A stretch of DNA of 64,000 nt, taken from Symsagittifera roscoffensis (lineage: Eukaryota; Xenacoelomorpha; Acoela; Convolutidae). Location: positions 81,322,751 to 81,386,750 of the forward strand of contig NC_087062.1 in NCBI RefSeq assembly GCF_963678635.1, in the 5' to 3' direction. This document shows, piece by piece, positions 42,395 to 54,961 of this stretch. Numbering within the stretch: the first letter of the stretch is position 1; each line of letters begins with the position of its first letter. The notes beneath the pieces are model-generated. The model was not told the origin of the DNA, ran no database searches, and was given only the letters and a program-made list of their open reading frames with translations. A program made the position numbers and the translations under genes.

Positions 42395-43260
42395 AGCGCC
42401 AATTTTAGATGTTAAAACGGTTTATAATTCATTATAATGATAACATTTTTGGTGAAAAGTTAATAAATTATAATCAATTATAATTGATTATAATTTTTCC
42501 GAAAATTTTTACAACCTCTTATAATCTTTTATAATCTCGTAGAATCTATTATAGTCTATTTTAATAGATTATAATCCCGTTTTCTATCAAAATTTTATTT
42601 TACAAGAAAGCTGAAATATATTGGATTATAATTAAGCTATTCTGTATCAAAACACAGTAAAATCAGTTTAAAATAAAAAATCAGTAAACCAGTGGCGGAT
42701 ATGAGATTTTATTGACCTTTTTTTAAATCGACCAAATTGATTTTCCGAGCTCTCAAAAAGACCCTGTTTTGGCCAAGTTTGGTGCGCCGTAGGCAAACTT
42801 TTGAAGAAACAGGCCAAAGGGTCCGTCACCAAAAAATGAATATCTCAAAACAGTAAAAAGGGGGAACACTTTGGGTAGGCAGGCGGTCGAATACCTGAAA
42901 AAAGGCGTCCGCCCCCGCCCCCCTGAGTCCCTCCTTGCAGTAAACAGTAAGAAAATTAACAGTAAACAGTAAGAAAAGAAACCAACTGAAAAGCACACAA
43001 AACAAAACAAAATGAAGCGATGACGTTTTTTGAATAAAAATGGATTATAATCGATTAAAATGAATTATAATTCAATAAAAATTCAGAAATAATTTTTTCA
43101 AAAAAAAACTGACTATAATTGATTATAATCGATTAAATGTGTTTTTTGTTTCAAAAAATAGTAACATTGTGATATATTTTTCATCGATTATAATATTTGT
43201 TTTTTGAAATTAATTGAGACTGACAAAAAAATCCATTATAATCTATTATTTTCTCTTTTT
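42395..43260. repeat. AT-rich repeat built of ttataatcgattataa-type palindromes
   Basis: Many words of the form (a)ttataatcgattata(a) occur at 42420-42600 and again at 43035-43250, on both sides of a MITE at 42690. They look like one AT-rich element split by the MITE. No coding potential. Confidence 0.6.
42690..42937 (-). mobile_element. hAT-type MITE, copy 2, inverted and internally deleted
   Basis: 248 bp, starting cagtggcggatatgag. It is flanked by a perfect 8-bp duplication, cagtaaac, at 42682-42689 and 42938-42945. It is related to the copy at 41777 in the opposite orientation, with a shorter interior. Confidence 0.8.
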
Positions 43261-44755
43261 ACTGAGTGCCGGAACTCTACTCGAATCTTTTTCAAATTTT
43301 TAACAAATCTGAACAAATTTAAATTTGTTTTTTCGTTGTTTTCTTAGTTTTTTTTGATGTTGTTATTGTTCGAAGCCTTCTTTGCTACTACTTGAGTGTT
43401 TTGCTGTTCTAATCCTGTATTTGTAGTTTGCTTCTGTGCTTTCAATTTGAGCTCACGACATCGGTAGCAGGACAGCTTCAGATGTTTAGACAGCTTCGGA
43501 CAGCGTTCACAGAACAGCTTTAAAACGTAAAGAAAATCCCGTCAAAATGGCTAGTGAAACACACGAAATTTGTCTAGATAAAATAATCATCTGGAGCACA
43601 AATATTCAGTGAATTTTTCGAAAGTCGGAAAGTTAATCGATACAAACTGATTATAAGAGAATAAAATATAATAAACATATTTTTTAATACAAAATGTTTA
43701 AAAAATTGAGATAATAACATGGGAAAGCTTCATAAATTAAATTTTTTGAGCAAAGCTTGGTCTCGTTATTTTGTAAGGATATAAATATCAGGTGTTTAAT
43801 TTACTATTTCTGTTTAGAATAGTACAAATTGTTAGTTTGTGAATGCAATACCTATTAATTGTATTGTTCTCCTAACAAAAACGCTCGAGCTACTTTTTTT
43901 CTTCGAAAAAAGTATTAGAATGTTGCATATGTATCTGTGAATCAGAAAAGCATTAATAGAGTACTTACACTTCTTTGCAGTTAAACTAGGATGCCAATCA
44001 ATTAATTATTCAGAAAAACATCTAACAGGCTATTAAACCGCTCGCTTAAAACTTTGATGCTGAAAGTCGCGGTCTGTAACGGGAATTATTAATTATGGTA
44101 AATGGGTTTCCTGCTAATCGCAGAGGAATTATCAGCAGGTCTGTTAAAGTCGGTTTATAAAAAAGTCGGTTTATATTAACTCCCGCATTCCAGAATTAGG
44201 TTTGTTACGGCAGGTTTGTTAGGTTTTTTGCTACTCAAGACAGTTTTTTTTCGTCTTGAATTTCCATGTGGTGCTACTTTTGCAGTCAAAACTGCCCAGG
44301 TTCTTGATTGTGTTAGACTGAAGCTAGAGGTCAAGTGATAGATCGTCCTCACGCACTGACGAGGTCAAAGTGAACGCCTTTACATATATTAAGTGCCTAA
44401 TTGTTTATGCGTGGTAATTTATCGCGGTTTCTAAAATTGTTCACAATAAAAATGAGGCGAGCTTAATGGTCTTGCTGTACAACTTCCTGTACACCCAACA
44501 GTTCAACGCCCAAAAATAATCGAGACCAGTTAAAGGGCAGTCTGAACATTCAAGACTTTGCCATGATACACAAGCTGTCTTGTTAGTACTTGATTATTAA
44601 AAAGCAGCTGGAAATCTTTGGAAAAAAAGCGTTGGATCTTCGAAACCGATCGATTTTATACCTCTGTAGTTGCCTATGTTTAAATATTTAAATATTTTGG
44701 TAAATAAAGGGAAACCATGTAATATAAATTCTATTTTTTTTCTCCGTTTTTTCAG
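43261..44755. other. Non-coding region
   Basis: I see no supported gene or repeat border here; the sequence is AT-rich with scattered short frames. Confidence 0.4.
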
Positions 44756-44873
44756 CAAACAGAGGACTTCTTTGAATGAAGTTTATTCGAATAACCATAT
44801 AATGCCGCAATACATTTTTTCCGGTTTTGACCCGACTAGAGCGTCTAAAACAGTTTCGTTCGTTAGATGTCGG
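44756..44873 (+). CDS. Candidate isolated exon, unknown gene
   Basis: A 118-bp open stretch lies between a strong acceptor (T-rich tract, ttttttcag) and a perfect donor (cgg|gtaagt). One frame reads 'TSLNEVYSNNHIMPQYIFSG' and then 'FDPTRASKTVSFVRCR'. Base content is higher in GC than the neighbourhood. No partner exon and no family are recognised, so chance remains possible. Confidence 0.25.
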
Positions 44874-45061
44874 GTAAGTTTTAGTGCTTGTCCCTTGACT
44901 TCACACCAATCGACCCCCCTACAGCGTGTGTTTGGTTGTGCAAGAAAGTGTAAAGATCATTTCCACTATTTAGTTGGAAAAAGAACGATCTTCGAGGAGG
45001 GAGGAAGATTTTTGTTCCGACCGCTGAAATTGAGAAAAAATGGTTTTTAGCTTGTGTTTTA

Positions 45062-45170
45062 GTTTTAAAATACCATAAGCAATTATCAGAGTAGGTGATA
45101 TAACATATAAAAGCCCTTTTAGTCGTAGTTTAAACGACATTAATAATATTTATTAAAAAATTCGCTATAA
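45062..45170 (+). repeat. Repeat family S, copy 3
   Basis: It contains agcccttttagtcgtagttt followed by aacgacatta, in the same orientation as the copy at 2593. Confidence 0.55.
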
Positions 45171-45432
45171 AAAACAGGTTCAAAGTTTTTGCTCAGTCTG
45201 GTTCAGAGCAAGTAGGTATCAAAACAATAAAAATAGTTTTGTTTAATTCCGAAAAATTTAGTTTTTTACAGTAAAACTAGTTTGCGAAACTTGATTTTGC
45301 GCTTCCTTGCCAAAACTTTTGATTTTTCGAAGACAAATTAAGGTCAATTATGTTAAATCTACACCAATGTTTAAAACTTTTAGCTGGTTTTTATCATCAA
45401 CCAACGCGCCAATCAAACAAACGCAAATTTGA

Positions 45433-45490
45433 TACAAGGATAGCCGTTTACTGTGCAAGTAACGCAGAATGTTCCGATCATAGTCTTAAA
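45433..45490 (-). repeat. Repeat family Q, inverted copy
   Basis: On the minus strand it reads actatgatcggaacattctg, then gttacttgcacagtaa, nearly the same as the copy at 19885. Confidence 0.6.
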
Positions 45491-46589
45491 AAGATACCAT
45501 AAAAATGCTTTTTTTTAGAAGTTAGTGTAGTTTTTTCTGCGTGGTGTGATGAAACATCTGAACAAAAAAATTTTTTGGTCTATTTGACGTTCATAGTAGA
45601 ATAGGTCAATTGGAAAACGTTTTTTTTTGTAGAAAAATGACTTGAAAAAATGGAAAAAAATTGTTAAAAAATCGAAAACTTTGAAAAACTTTAAAATTTA
45701 AAACTTTTTGGTTCCCACATTGACACTTGAAACTTCCAAAGTTTAGTTTTACTCCAGTCAATTTATGTTTCCACGGCTCAAATTAAGCACAAATAAGCTT
45801 TTGTAAGCCTGCTTAGCCTCACTTTCCCGGGTTGACCAAAAAAGCTTATCATACAGTTTTCTTTTATGAAAAAATGCTTGTCATACATTTTTGTACAATT
45901 CAATAGATACAGAAAAAGGTAAGAAAACTCTAAGATAAGCATTTTTTCATAATGGAAATTGGAAGACAAGCATTTCTTCATAAACCAAAAAGTTGATTTT
46001 TTAAAAAAAATTTTCTTAAAGTTTTTGGGATGTGTTCGTGACCGAACACAACTGACTAAAACCAAGGTTCATACAAAACTATAGTCACCAAAGGGCTGAT
46101 CGTCTGGCATTTACGGTGCATTGGAATCAACCTGAATTGTGAAAGAGTTCTCTATACAAATCTTATACTGAAAGCAGCAAACTTTTTATTTTTGGCGAAA
46201 ATTTTCAAAGTTGAATATTTTCAAATTTAGAGTTTTCATATTATCAGACATTGATCAAGGCATAAAAAAACATGCCATAATAACGAATAGGATTTTTTAG
46301 CCTGTTTGAGAAAATTTATCCAGAGAAACGGAAAAAATCCAATTTACTACGTTATGACTACGTTATGCAAACAAAAAAAATTAAAATTTGCATGCAAAAT
46401 TTTTTTTGTTGGAAAATGTTTCGATTTGCGGTTGAAAAAAAAACAAAAAAAATTCTGAGGCAAATTCAATATTACGTTCTTGTATGGAATTGTATGACAA
46501 GCATTTTCGGTGAATGGAATTTTAAGCGTTTTCGACTTATGGAGATCAACCCGGGTTATTAGCTTTAAATTCATTTTAGTTTTCTCGGC

Positions 46590-46770
46590 ACTGAGCATTT
46601 TTTTCCAAATGTCTTAATGTCGTTCGAATCACAACTAAAAGGGCTTGAATATGATATATCACTCGAATCATTCCAATGATTATTTGTTGGACGTGACTTT
46701 GCAGGGAAAAAAACTAAGACCACCGAATACAAAATGCCTCCACATTTTTTAAATGTTCGGAACAAAATAA
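46590..46770 (-). repeat. Repeat family S, copy 4
   Basis: It contains aatcacaactaaaagggctt, the inverted family core. Confidence 0.55.
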
Positions 46771-46844
46771 TGTTCATATCGAATTCTCTTAATATGATGA
46801 GAACTTTTTGAGCTCCTTCTACATCAAACAGCTACTCTTGTTAC

Positions 46845-47280
46845 CAGGGGCGGATTTAGGGGGGGCGGGGGGGGCGGACGCCCTTTCCTCAGGGATTCGA
46901 CCCCCTGCCGACCCAAAGGGTCCCCCTTTGGTACTTTTTAAGAAATCAATTTTTTGCCGACCGACCCTAAAATTTTTCTAAAGGCGCCTTTGGCGCCAAT
47001 ATATACTAGTTTTGAGGGGGAGCGCGCGCCAAAAAAACGCGATTTTTTTCGTCAAAATTTTTCAAAAAGTGCCTAAAAACGCCTTTTTTGACCTGTTTTT
47101 TCAAAAATTTGCCTGCGGCGCAAAAAATTTGGCCAAAATAGGCACAAAACCGTGCTTTGGGAGAGCTCGAAAAATCAATTTGGTCGACCCAAAAAAAAAA
47201 AAAGGTCGTCAAAATTTTCGAAAATTTTTTGAAAATCTGCCCCCCCCCCCCCCCTCGAGAAAATCCTAGATCCGCCCCTG
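46845..47280 (+). mobile_element. hAT-type MITE, copy 3
   Basis: 436 bp with terminal inverted repeats caggggcggatttagg and cctagatccgcccctg. It is flanked by a perfect 8-bp duplication, cttgttac, at 46837-46844 and 47281-47288. This is the best-preserved copy and the clearest proof of the family. Confidence 0.9.
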
Positions 47281-47288
47281 CTTGTTAC

Positions 47289-48044
47289 AATTTAGTTTTC
47301 CCTGCAGCAGAATTTTTTTGAATGCAACTGTTCGAAGCATTCTGTGCCAAAAGTGATGTTTTAGCATACCTTATGGGCGTTCTTAATTAAGACTAAAAAT
47401 GTCAATTGTCGACAAAACGGTTTTGAAAATTTTGGATTCCAAATAAAGATTAGAGTTTAAATAAGTCAATGCCTCAGGCGCAAAAATTTTGGGTCAAATT
47501 TCCAAAAAAGGCAGGAAAACAAGGCTATTAGGCTGAAAATAAGTTTGCAAAACTGCCTTCATTTTAAGTGCGTCATGTCATGACTTGATTTCAGACTGTC
47601 CCTTATATCTGACCTTTGTTGCTAAAAAGTTGTTAATGAACTATTTATGCCCTTTTTTCACAATAGTTCGTTGCAAAATGCGTCATTCTCCAAATTAACC
47701 TCATTTAGAAAAACACCACCTGTAAATGTCCCTCTCAAAACAATTTAGGCTAAAACGTATATTAATTGATTTCTTTTGTACATTTTCTCTGGGCTGAGTC
47801 ATTAGTTTAGAATAAAAATGTCAGGATATTTTTCTCAATTATGTTTCAAATTTTCGGAAATCTGATCAGAACAGGCATCTTGCGAAAGGTAGAGAGAATC
47901 GTCGTCACGCTGTCTCGCCATCCGATACAGGAGAGGCTCCAGTCCTAGTTATGGGTACTTACAAAACAAACAACCTTTTTTTAAACGGTCGCTTTTTAAG
48001 TTTGAATTTACGATAAAGTTATTCAAACGAACACAATAGCTCCA
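47289..48044. other. Non-coding region before the small membrane protein
   Basis: No gene is supported. The stretch 47875-47945 is locally GC-richer and could be exon or promoter sequence for the gene at 48045, but I see no clear splice pairing. Confidence 0.35.
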
Positions 48045-48389
48045 ATGGATATCACTTCAAATTTTTCGTCCAGAGAATCTGCTAAAAAATTCCAGCGGGA
48101 TCCGAACGAGTCTGGCTTCCCAACAATTTACCTGGTGATGGTGATTTCACTAGTGCTTCTCTTAGTGATTTATGTCTCTATTTTGCTGTGGATTGTCATA
48201 CCTAATTGGAGGTGTCGGGTTGGTCGGGCAAGGAACCGGAACAACATCCCGAGGATTATATTGCAGCCGCCAACTCCTCGGCCTCCGAATTACCATAATT
48301 CAAACCTATATTTGAATGGCTTCCAACCAGACCCTGCTCTGCTGGTCCCCCCACAGAAATTAAAAGTGGAAAAGAAGCCAATCATCTAG
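48045..48389 (+). CDS. Candidate small single-pass membrane protein with PPxY motif
   Basis: 114 residues from an ATG in good context (ctccaATGg) to TAG. Residues 1-25 are hydrophilic; about 28-53 form one strong transmembrane helix ('YLVMVISLVLLLVIYVSILL') followed by basic residues ('RCRVGRARNRN'), which predicts the C-terminus in the cytosol. The tail is Pro-rich with PPNY, a WW-domain-binding PPxY. GC content and codon use are more gene-like than the surroundings. I know no matching family. It may be a single-exon gene or the last exon of a larger one. Confidence 0.5.
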   Translation: MDITSNFSSRESAKKFQRDPNESGFPTIYLVMVISLVLLLVIYVSILLWIVIPNWRCRVGRARNRNNIPRIILQPPTPRPPNYHNSNLYLNGFQPDPALLVPPQKLKVEKKPII

Positions 48390-49670
48390 CATAGCTGTGT
48401 TAGTACTAAAGCGAGCGATAATAACGCTAGCCACTCAAAAACGACAAACTTCTCGAGAAACTCAAACCCGAAGAGCCAAGAAAAACACGATTCTACTGAT
48501 TTAAACCGAGTGAAAGTTCTCAAACTACAAAAAAGTTTCAATTAAAATGATTGGAGTTGCGCTCTCAAATTCGTTTCAATTCTGCATTCTGAGAATTCCT
48601 TCGGACAAAGAGATGAAAAAAATGCTTTCGAACCCCTTTTGAGGGATTATTTCAATGTGCTATTATATGTAAATTCGACATAAAAATTTTTCAAGCCAGC
48701 ATGTATCTGTTTTACTAAATTAAGCAATTGTCGCGTCATTTATAAAAAATACCAGTCAAATTGCAGAAGTTGGACAATTCAAGTATATTCAAAAAAATAA
48801 ACACTCAAACGTAATACAAAGAAACAATGGACGCGGTTGATTCTACTTGGTGAGAATAGTTGTTAATATAGTGGTACTATTGTGGTACTGTAGATTAAAA
48901 AACGAAATTTCGAAAAAATTGCCTGTGTCGAGAAAAATTTGATCAGAAACTGACCTCTAAATTTGATTTTTGATATAGATCATTAAAACGCTATTTTAGC
49001 TAATGATATTCACTCATTTATGCGCTTTTTAAACCTAATTCAATCCAGCTCAGAAGAGTCAGTAGAGCATAACAGAAAATTTTGAATAAAAAACAAAAAA
49101 TATGTATTATTGAGTTATATTTATTTTTTCTTTATTTCTTAAATTTTTCTTCAATCAATGATTTCAAAAAGTTCTGTGCTACTGCTACCTATACAGCAAC
49201 TGATTTTCATTGTTTGAAAACAGTTTTTTTTTTAAATTTTTGCTCGAACAGAAAGTTGGTACGAAGAGCATGCTTACCAATTGAGGTACACCTTATTGAA
49301 CTTTTTCACGTATCTAATTTTTAAAGTTTCACTTAATATTTGTAGCTTTTACATAAAAATTCTAAGGAAAAATTCTTAAAGAAAACATACAGGAAAACAC
49401 TAGATCAATTGTCTTTTTACACTCCCAAAGTTTTATAAAGAAAAAACTTGATAAATAAAGACATATGAAACTATGATATGAAACATCTTAGCTTTGATTT
49501 CCATTTTGCGGCCGCACTAAAATTTTCATACGCACACAGAATTATGTGATTGTATATATGTTTGAAGAACCCGGATACAAGCTCTTAAGCATTTTGAAGA
49601 TCCAACTAAAAATCTATTTTCCAACTTGTATATATTGTCTTTTTTTTAGATTTGGTGCCATTCTTTAGTA
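48390..49670. other. Non-coding region after the small membrane protein
   Basis: No gene is seen. AATAAA-type signals occur near 48797, which could end the transcript of the preceding frame. Confidence 0.4.
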
Positions 49671-49911
49671 TTTGGCGCCAAAAATTACTAACTTTGAGGG
49701 GAAGCGCGCGCCGAAAAAACGCGATTTTTATCAAATTTTTCCAAAAAGTCCCTAAAAACGCCTTTTGGCCGGTTTTTTTTTTCAAAATTGTGCCTGCGGC
49801 GCAGAAAATTTGGCCGAAACAGGTCTTTTGACTGCTTTGAGAGAGCTCGGAAAATCAATTTAGTCAAATTGAAATTAAGCTCCCCTCGAGAAAATCCCTG
49901 ATCCGCCCCTG
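49671..49911 (+). mobile_element. hAT-type MITE, left-truncated copy 4
   Basis: It carries the MITE interior from tttggcgccaaaaattac to the right end gatccgcccctg. The left terminal repeat is missing, so no target duplication can be checked. Confidence 0.7.
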
Positions 49912-51818
49912 GTTTCAAATGATATACCTGAACTTTAAAAGAAATTTTTTAAAGATTATTGAAACTGAGTGAAAAAAGCACTCTAAACCATAGATTTCTC
50001 GCTTAAAGCTCGTTTCTCTTTTTTTAGGCTTATTTTTAGAACTGAGGAACAGCTAATAGCGTTTTCACCAGTATGCGCAGATGCTTTACAAATGCTCCCA
50101 AATTTCTAAGTGCAGTCATTTTTGCAGAAAGTCAAAAAGAGAAGAGTTCAAAAACCGTCTTTGACTTCTTACTGACTTCACTGGTTCTTCCATCGTTTTT
50201 ATATTGAGACAAGATTTATAGCAAAACTTAAACAGCTAATGTTGCTATTTTTTTAAAATATTTTTGGGGGTGGAATTACAAACATAGACGCGAAAAACGG
50301 CTTTTCCTCCCCCCACCTCACAATGTGATCAATTTTATGGTGTAAAGAGGGCTCTTACAAGGTTAAGTATGGATAAAAATTGTTTTTTCCGTAGCCTAGA
50401 GGGTAGGATACGCATGCCAATTTTTGTAAAGTTTTATTAACTTGAACAGAAAGTTAATTGTGAATATTTGCATGCGGGGGATAGCGAAAAATAGCCCAAA
50501 CACTCCTAAAAACAGGAGCGAATCCAGAGTTTTCAGGGAAAAGGTTTTACAAAAAACTCTTTTCACAACTCCACAAACTTTGGTTGGACGGAATATGGAT
50601 TATGTGAGCGTTTTCAGAGATCCAGAGACACAAAATTTGAGCTTTCTTATTGCAAATTTGGCGAGTTTGTCCTAAATTGTGCAAAATTAAATTTTCTGGC
50701 TAGTCTTTGAATTTTTTATACCAAAGGAAATATATTTTTTTTCCCTGTGAAAATGACATTATGAGTTGTTTTTGTTCATTTATTCAATTCATAGACTGGT
50801 TTTTCTCGTTTCTGGACTAATTTTTGTAGTAGCTAGTTTAGCTAATAAATAATCATAAAATTGAACTAATAAACTTTTTGAATCTCGCCCAAGAAAGCTC
50901 AGACCCTCCAGATATTTACCGTACAGAAACTTCAGAACTACAACCCCATACACTGTGAAAGCACAAACGACAAAAGAGATACAGAAAACATACCAATTAT
51001 TAATCGAAAGATTTTTCAGAGCGCAGAACGCAGTTTCGGAATCTGACTCAACTACAATACAAGAACTTCAAAATCTTTCGAGATTTAATGCACGATAAAA
51101 AATACACTAATAAACAACTCAAAACTATTTTTTGGAATCGGAATTCACAACAGCATCGTCTATAAAAGATAAACGCAGAATAAAAAATTCATACCTCGGC
51201 AAACCAGTAAGACTCTAATATTGGGATCAACCAATAAAGCATATTGAAAATTACTTATTAACTATAGTTTCGCACAAAAAAAACGATTCGAGTCGATGAA
51301 AATTCGGACGATGAATCTATGCTTCCCTTTGGCATTCATCCACAAAACGACCACGCTTAAAGACAAGTACATTTTTGCCATAATCTAATTGCAATTTTGT
51401 TCAAAAATGGATATAGCACATGTAGTTCTGAAGTAAAATACAAAAAACCGATCACTATTTACCAGGTATCAGAAAAATCATTTCACATTACGGCTTGTTT
51501 ACCATTGAAAATTACCACCACAATCATCAACTCAACCACCTCACCGAATAAAAACAGATAATACAGAATTAGATTTTTCAAAGTTTTTTGACATAGAATA
51601 TCAAAAATTTTCAACATCAAAACTCGCAGAGAGCAAACTTAACTTTCACAAATTATGTTTTTTCCATCATTTATAGCTATGTTTTTATAGTAGAAACAAA
51701 TGAAACAATTTATGTATCATCACCGCAAACATCTGGACACGCAAAAGTAAGACGAGAATAAAACCTTTTCTCTGAATTTTAAGACTCAATTCGTGAAACA
51801 CTCACTGACAACGAAATA
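49740..51818 (+). repeat. 2.08-kb tandem duplication, copy 1
   Basis: It is matched base by base at an offset of about 2079 by 51819-53898 with a few percent differences. It starts within a MITE and ends within the degraded Ty3-like sequence. The twin short frames at 50442-50675 and 52520-52753 are copies of each other and show no recognisable protein. Confidence 0.9.
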
Positions 51819-53898
51819 TCCAAAAAGTCCCTAAAAACGCCTTTTTGGCCTGTTTTTTCAAAATTGTGCCTGCGGCGCAGAAAATTTGGCCGAAACAGGT
51901 CTTTTGACTGCTTTGAGAGAGCTCGGAAAATCAATTTAGTCAAATTGAAATTAAGCTCCCCTCGAGAAAATCCCTGATCCGCCCCTGGTTTCAAATGATA
52001 TACCTGAACTTTAAAAAGAAATTTTTTAAAGATTATTGAAACTGAGTGAAAAAAGCACTGTAAACCATAGATTTCCATCTCAAAGCTCTTTTCTCTTTTT
52101 TTAGGCTTATTTTTAGAATTCAGGAACAGCTAATAGCGTTTTCACCAGTATGTGCAGATGCTTTGCAAATGCTCCCAATTTTTTTAAGTTCAGTCATTTT
52201 TGCAGAAAACCAAAAAGAGAAGAGTTCAAAAACTGTCGTTGACTTCTTACTGATTTCACTGGTTCTTTCATCGTTTTTATATTGAGACAAGATTTATAGC
52301 AAAACTTAAACAGCTAATGTTGCTATTTTTTTAAAATATTTTTGGGGGTGGAATTACAAACATAGACGCGAAAAACGGCTTTTCCTCCCCCCACCTCACA
52401 ATGTGATCAATTTTATGGTGTAAAGAGGGCTCTTACAAGATTAAGTATGGATAAAAATTGTTTTTTCCGTAGCCTAGAGGGTAGGATACGCATGCCAATT
52501 TTTGTAAAGTTTTATTAACTTGAACAGAAAGTTAATTGTGAATATTTGCATGCGGGGGGTAGCGAAAAATAGCCCAAACACTCCTAAAAACAGGAGCGAA
52601 TCCAGAGTTTTCAGGGAAAAGGTTTTACAAAAAACTCTTTTCACAACTCCACAAACTTTGGTTGGACGGAATATGGATTATTTGAGCGTTTTCAGAGATC
52701 CAGAGACACAAAATTTGAGCTTTCTTATTGCAAATTTGGCAAGTTTGTCCTAAATTGTGCAAAATTAAATTTTCTGGCTAGTCTTTGAATTTTTTATACC
52801 AAAGGAAATATATTTTTTTTCCCTGTGAAAACGACATTATGAGTTGTTTTTGTTAATTTATTCAATTCATAGACTGGTTTTTCTCGTTTTGGACTGATTT
52901 TTGTAGTAGCTAGTTTAGCGTAATAAATAATCATAAAATTGAACTAATAAACTTTTTGAGGCTCGCCCAAGAAAGCTCAGACCCTCCAGATATTTACCAT
53001 ACAGAAACTTCAGAACTACAACCCCATACACTGTGAAAGCACAAACGACAAAAACGATACAGAAAACATACCAATTATTAATCAAAAGATTTTTCAGGGC
53101 GCAGAACGCAGTTTCGGAATCTGACTCAACTACAATACAAGAACTTCAAAATCTTTCGAGATTTAATGCACGATAAAAAATAAACTAGTAAACGACTCAA
53201 AATTATTTTTTGGAATCAGAATTCACAACAGCATCGTCTATAAAAGATAAACGCAGAATAAAAAAATACTTACCTCCACAAACCAGTAAGACTCTAATAT
53301 TGGGATCAACCAATAAAGCATATTGAAATTTACTTATTAACTATAGTTTCGCAGAAAAGAATGATTCAAGTCGATGAAAATTCGGACAATGAAATTATGC
53401 TTCCCTTTGGCATTCATCCCCAAAACGACCACGCTTAAAGACTAGTACATTTTTGCCATAATCTAATTGCAATTTTGTTCAAAAATGGATATAGCACATG
53501 TAGTTCTGAAGTAAAATAAAAAAAAAACCGATCACTATTTACCAGGTATCAGTAAAATCATTTCACATTATGGCTTATTTATTATTGAAATTTACCACCA
53601 CAATAATCAATTCAACCACCGCACCGAATAAAAACAGATGATACAGAATTAGATTTTTCAAAATTTTTTCACATAAAATATCAAAAGTTTTCAACTTCAA
53701 AACTCGCAGAGAGCAAACTTAATTTTCACAAATTATGTTTTTCCATCATTTATAGCTATGTTTTTATAGTAGAAACAAATGAAACATTTTATGTATCATC
53801 ACCGCAAACATCTGGACACGCAAAAGTAAGACGAGAAATAAATCTTTTCTCTGGATTTTTAGACTCAGTTTGTGAAACACTCACTGACAACGAAATAT
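51819..53898 (+). repeat. 2.08-kb tandem duplication, copy 2
   Basis: The junction at about 51819 joins acgaaatat to ccaaaaagtccc, cutting the MITE at 51820-51987. At its right end the sequence continues without a break into the Ty3-like region, so this copy keeps the original right flank. Confidence 0.9.
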
Positions 53899-53947
53899 CA
53901 CAATTAATTAAAACTGATATACAACAAGTCCTAGCATGGCTCATTTT

Positions 53948-54500
53948 AGCTCATTTCTATCACAATTTAGACTTAATTTCATAAGCAAGAAAAAAATTGC
54001 GACTACAAACAAACGAAGAAACATTATTAGCAGACGGAACAGATTATAAATGGGTCTCATGTGTTATTTTTTAATATCTCAAATGATATTTCAAATGCAG
54101 CAATTATCACTATTTCCGTACACAGAGATTACTTAAGAGTAACTCCACTCACAACTGACACCACACCCTTAACTTAAAATGCAATATTTAGTGATAGGAC
54201 AAGCAACAATAGTTTAAACTCAAAGTTTGTAAATAAACAAGAAACCCTAAACGGAACTAGAAACTTAAAAGAACAAAATATCCAAAATCCAGCATACTTT
54301 GAAATCGAAGAAATAGTTGAAACACTAACTACAATAACATAACCAAGTATTTCGCCTATTCACCCAACACTTAAAACACCACAAAATAAAAAAACACTCC
54401 TTTCCCACAGAAAGACTTTACAATCAACGGTTAAACCATCTGTTATTCCCAAATACTCGCAGATGGAGTATCAAACGAATAGACCAAAAACCAAAAAACG
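53948..54500 (+). repeat. Direct repeat inside the degraded element, copy 1
   Basis: It is matched by 54962-55530. It lacks an 18-19 bp piece present in the other copy near 55065-55085. Confidence 0.85.
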
Positions 54501-54961
54501 ACAATCTAATAATCAAAAACACGCAAACTGCACTAACTTTGCAAATCATAATTATGATTTTTTTTACAAAAAAATTAAAATTAGCAATCCATTAGCAAAA
54601 GCATTTTATGCAACACAAAATCAATCTCAACAACATAATTATACCCAACAAATACCAAAATCAGTATCTCAATCAATATTCTTTAATGATAAACGAAAAA
54701 ACTCCGACAAACCGCACTGAAAACTATCCATTTTTTCAAACCAACTAACAGGCATTTCACAAGAAGCCAACCAAATTATTCTGAAGATGAAAATTACTTC
54801 AATCAAAACCAATAACAATATAAAAATAATCAACGAAACAACCTCTGGAATAACTAGATCAACCAGATTATATCTTTCAACCCAAAATTTTTGAACCTTA
54901 TATTAACTCTCAACAACCACGGCAATTAAAACAACAATTTTCTCTAAGACAACATCAGGCA

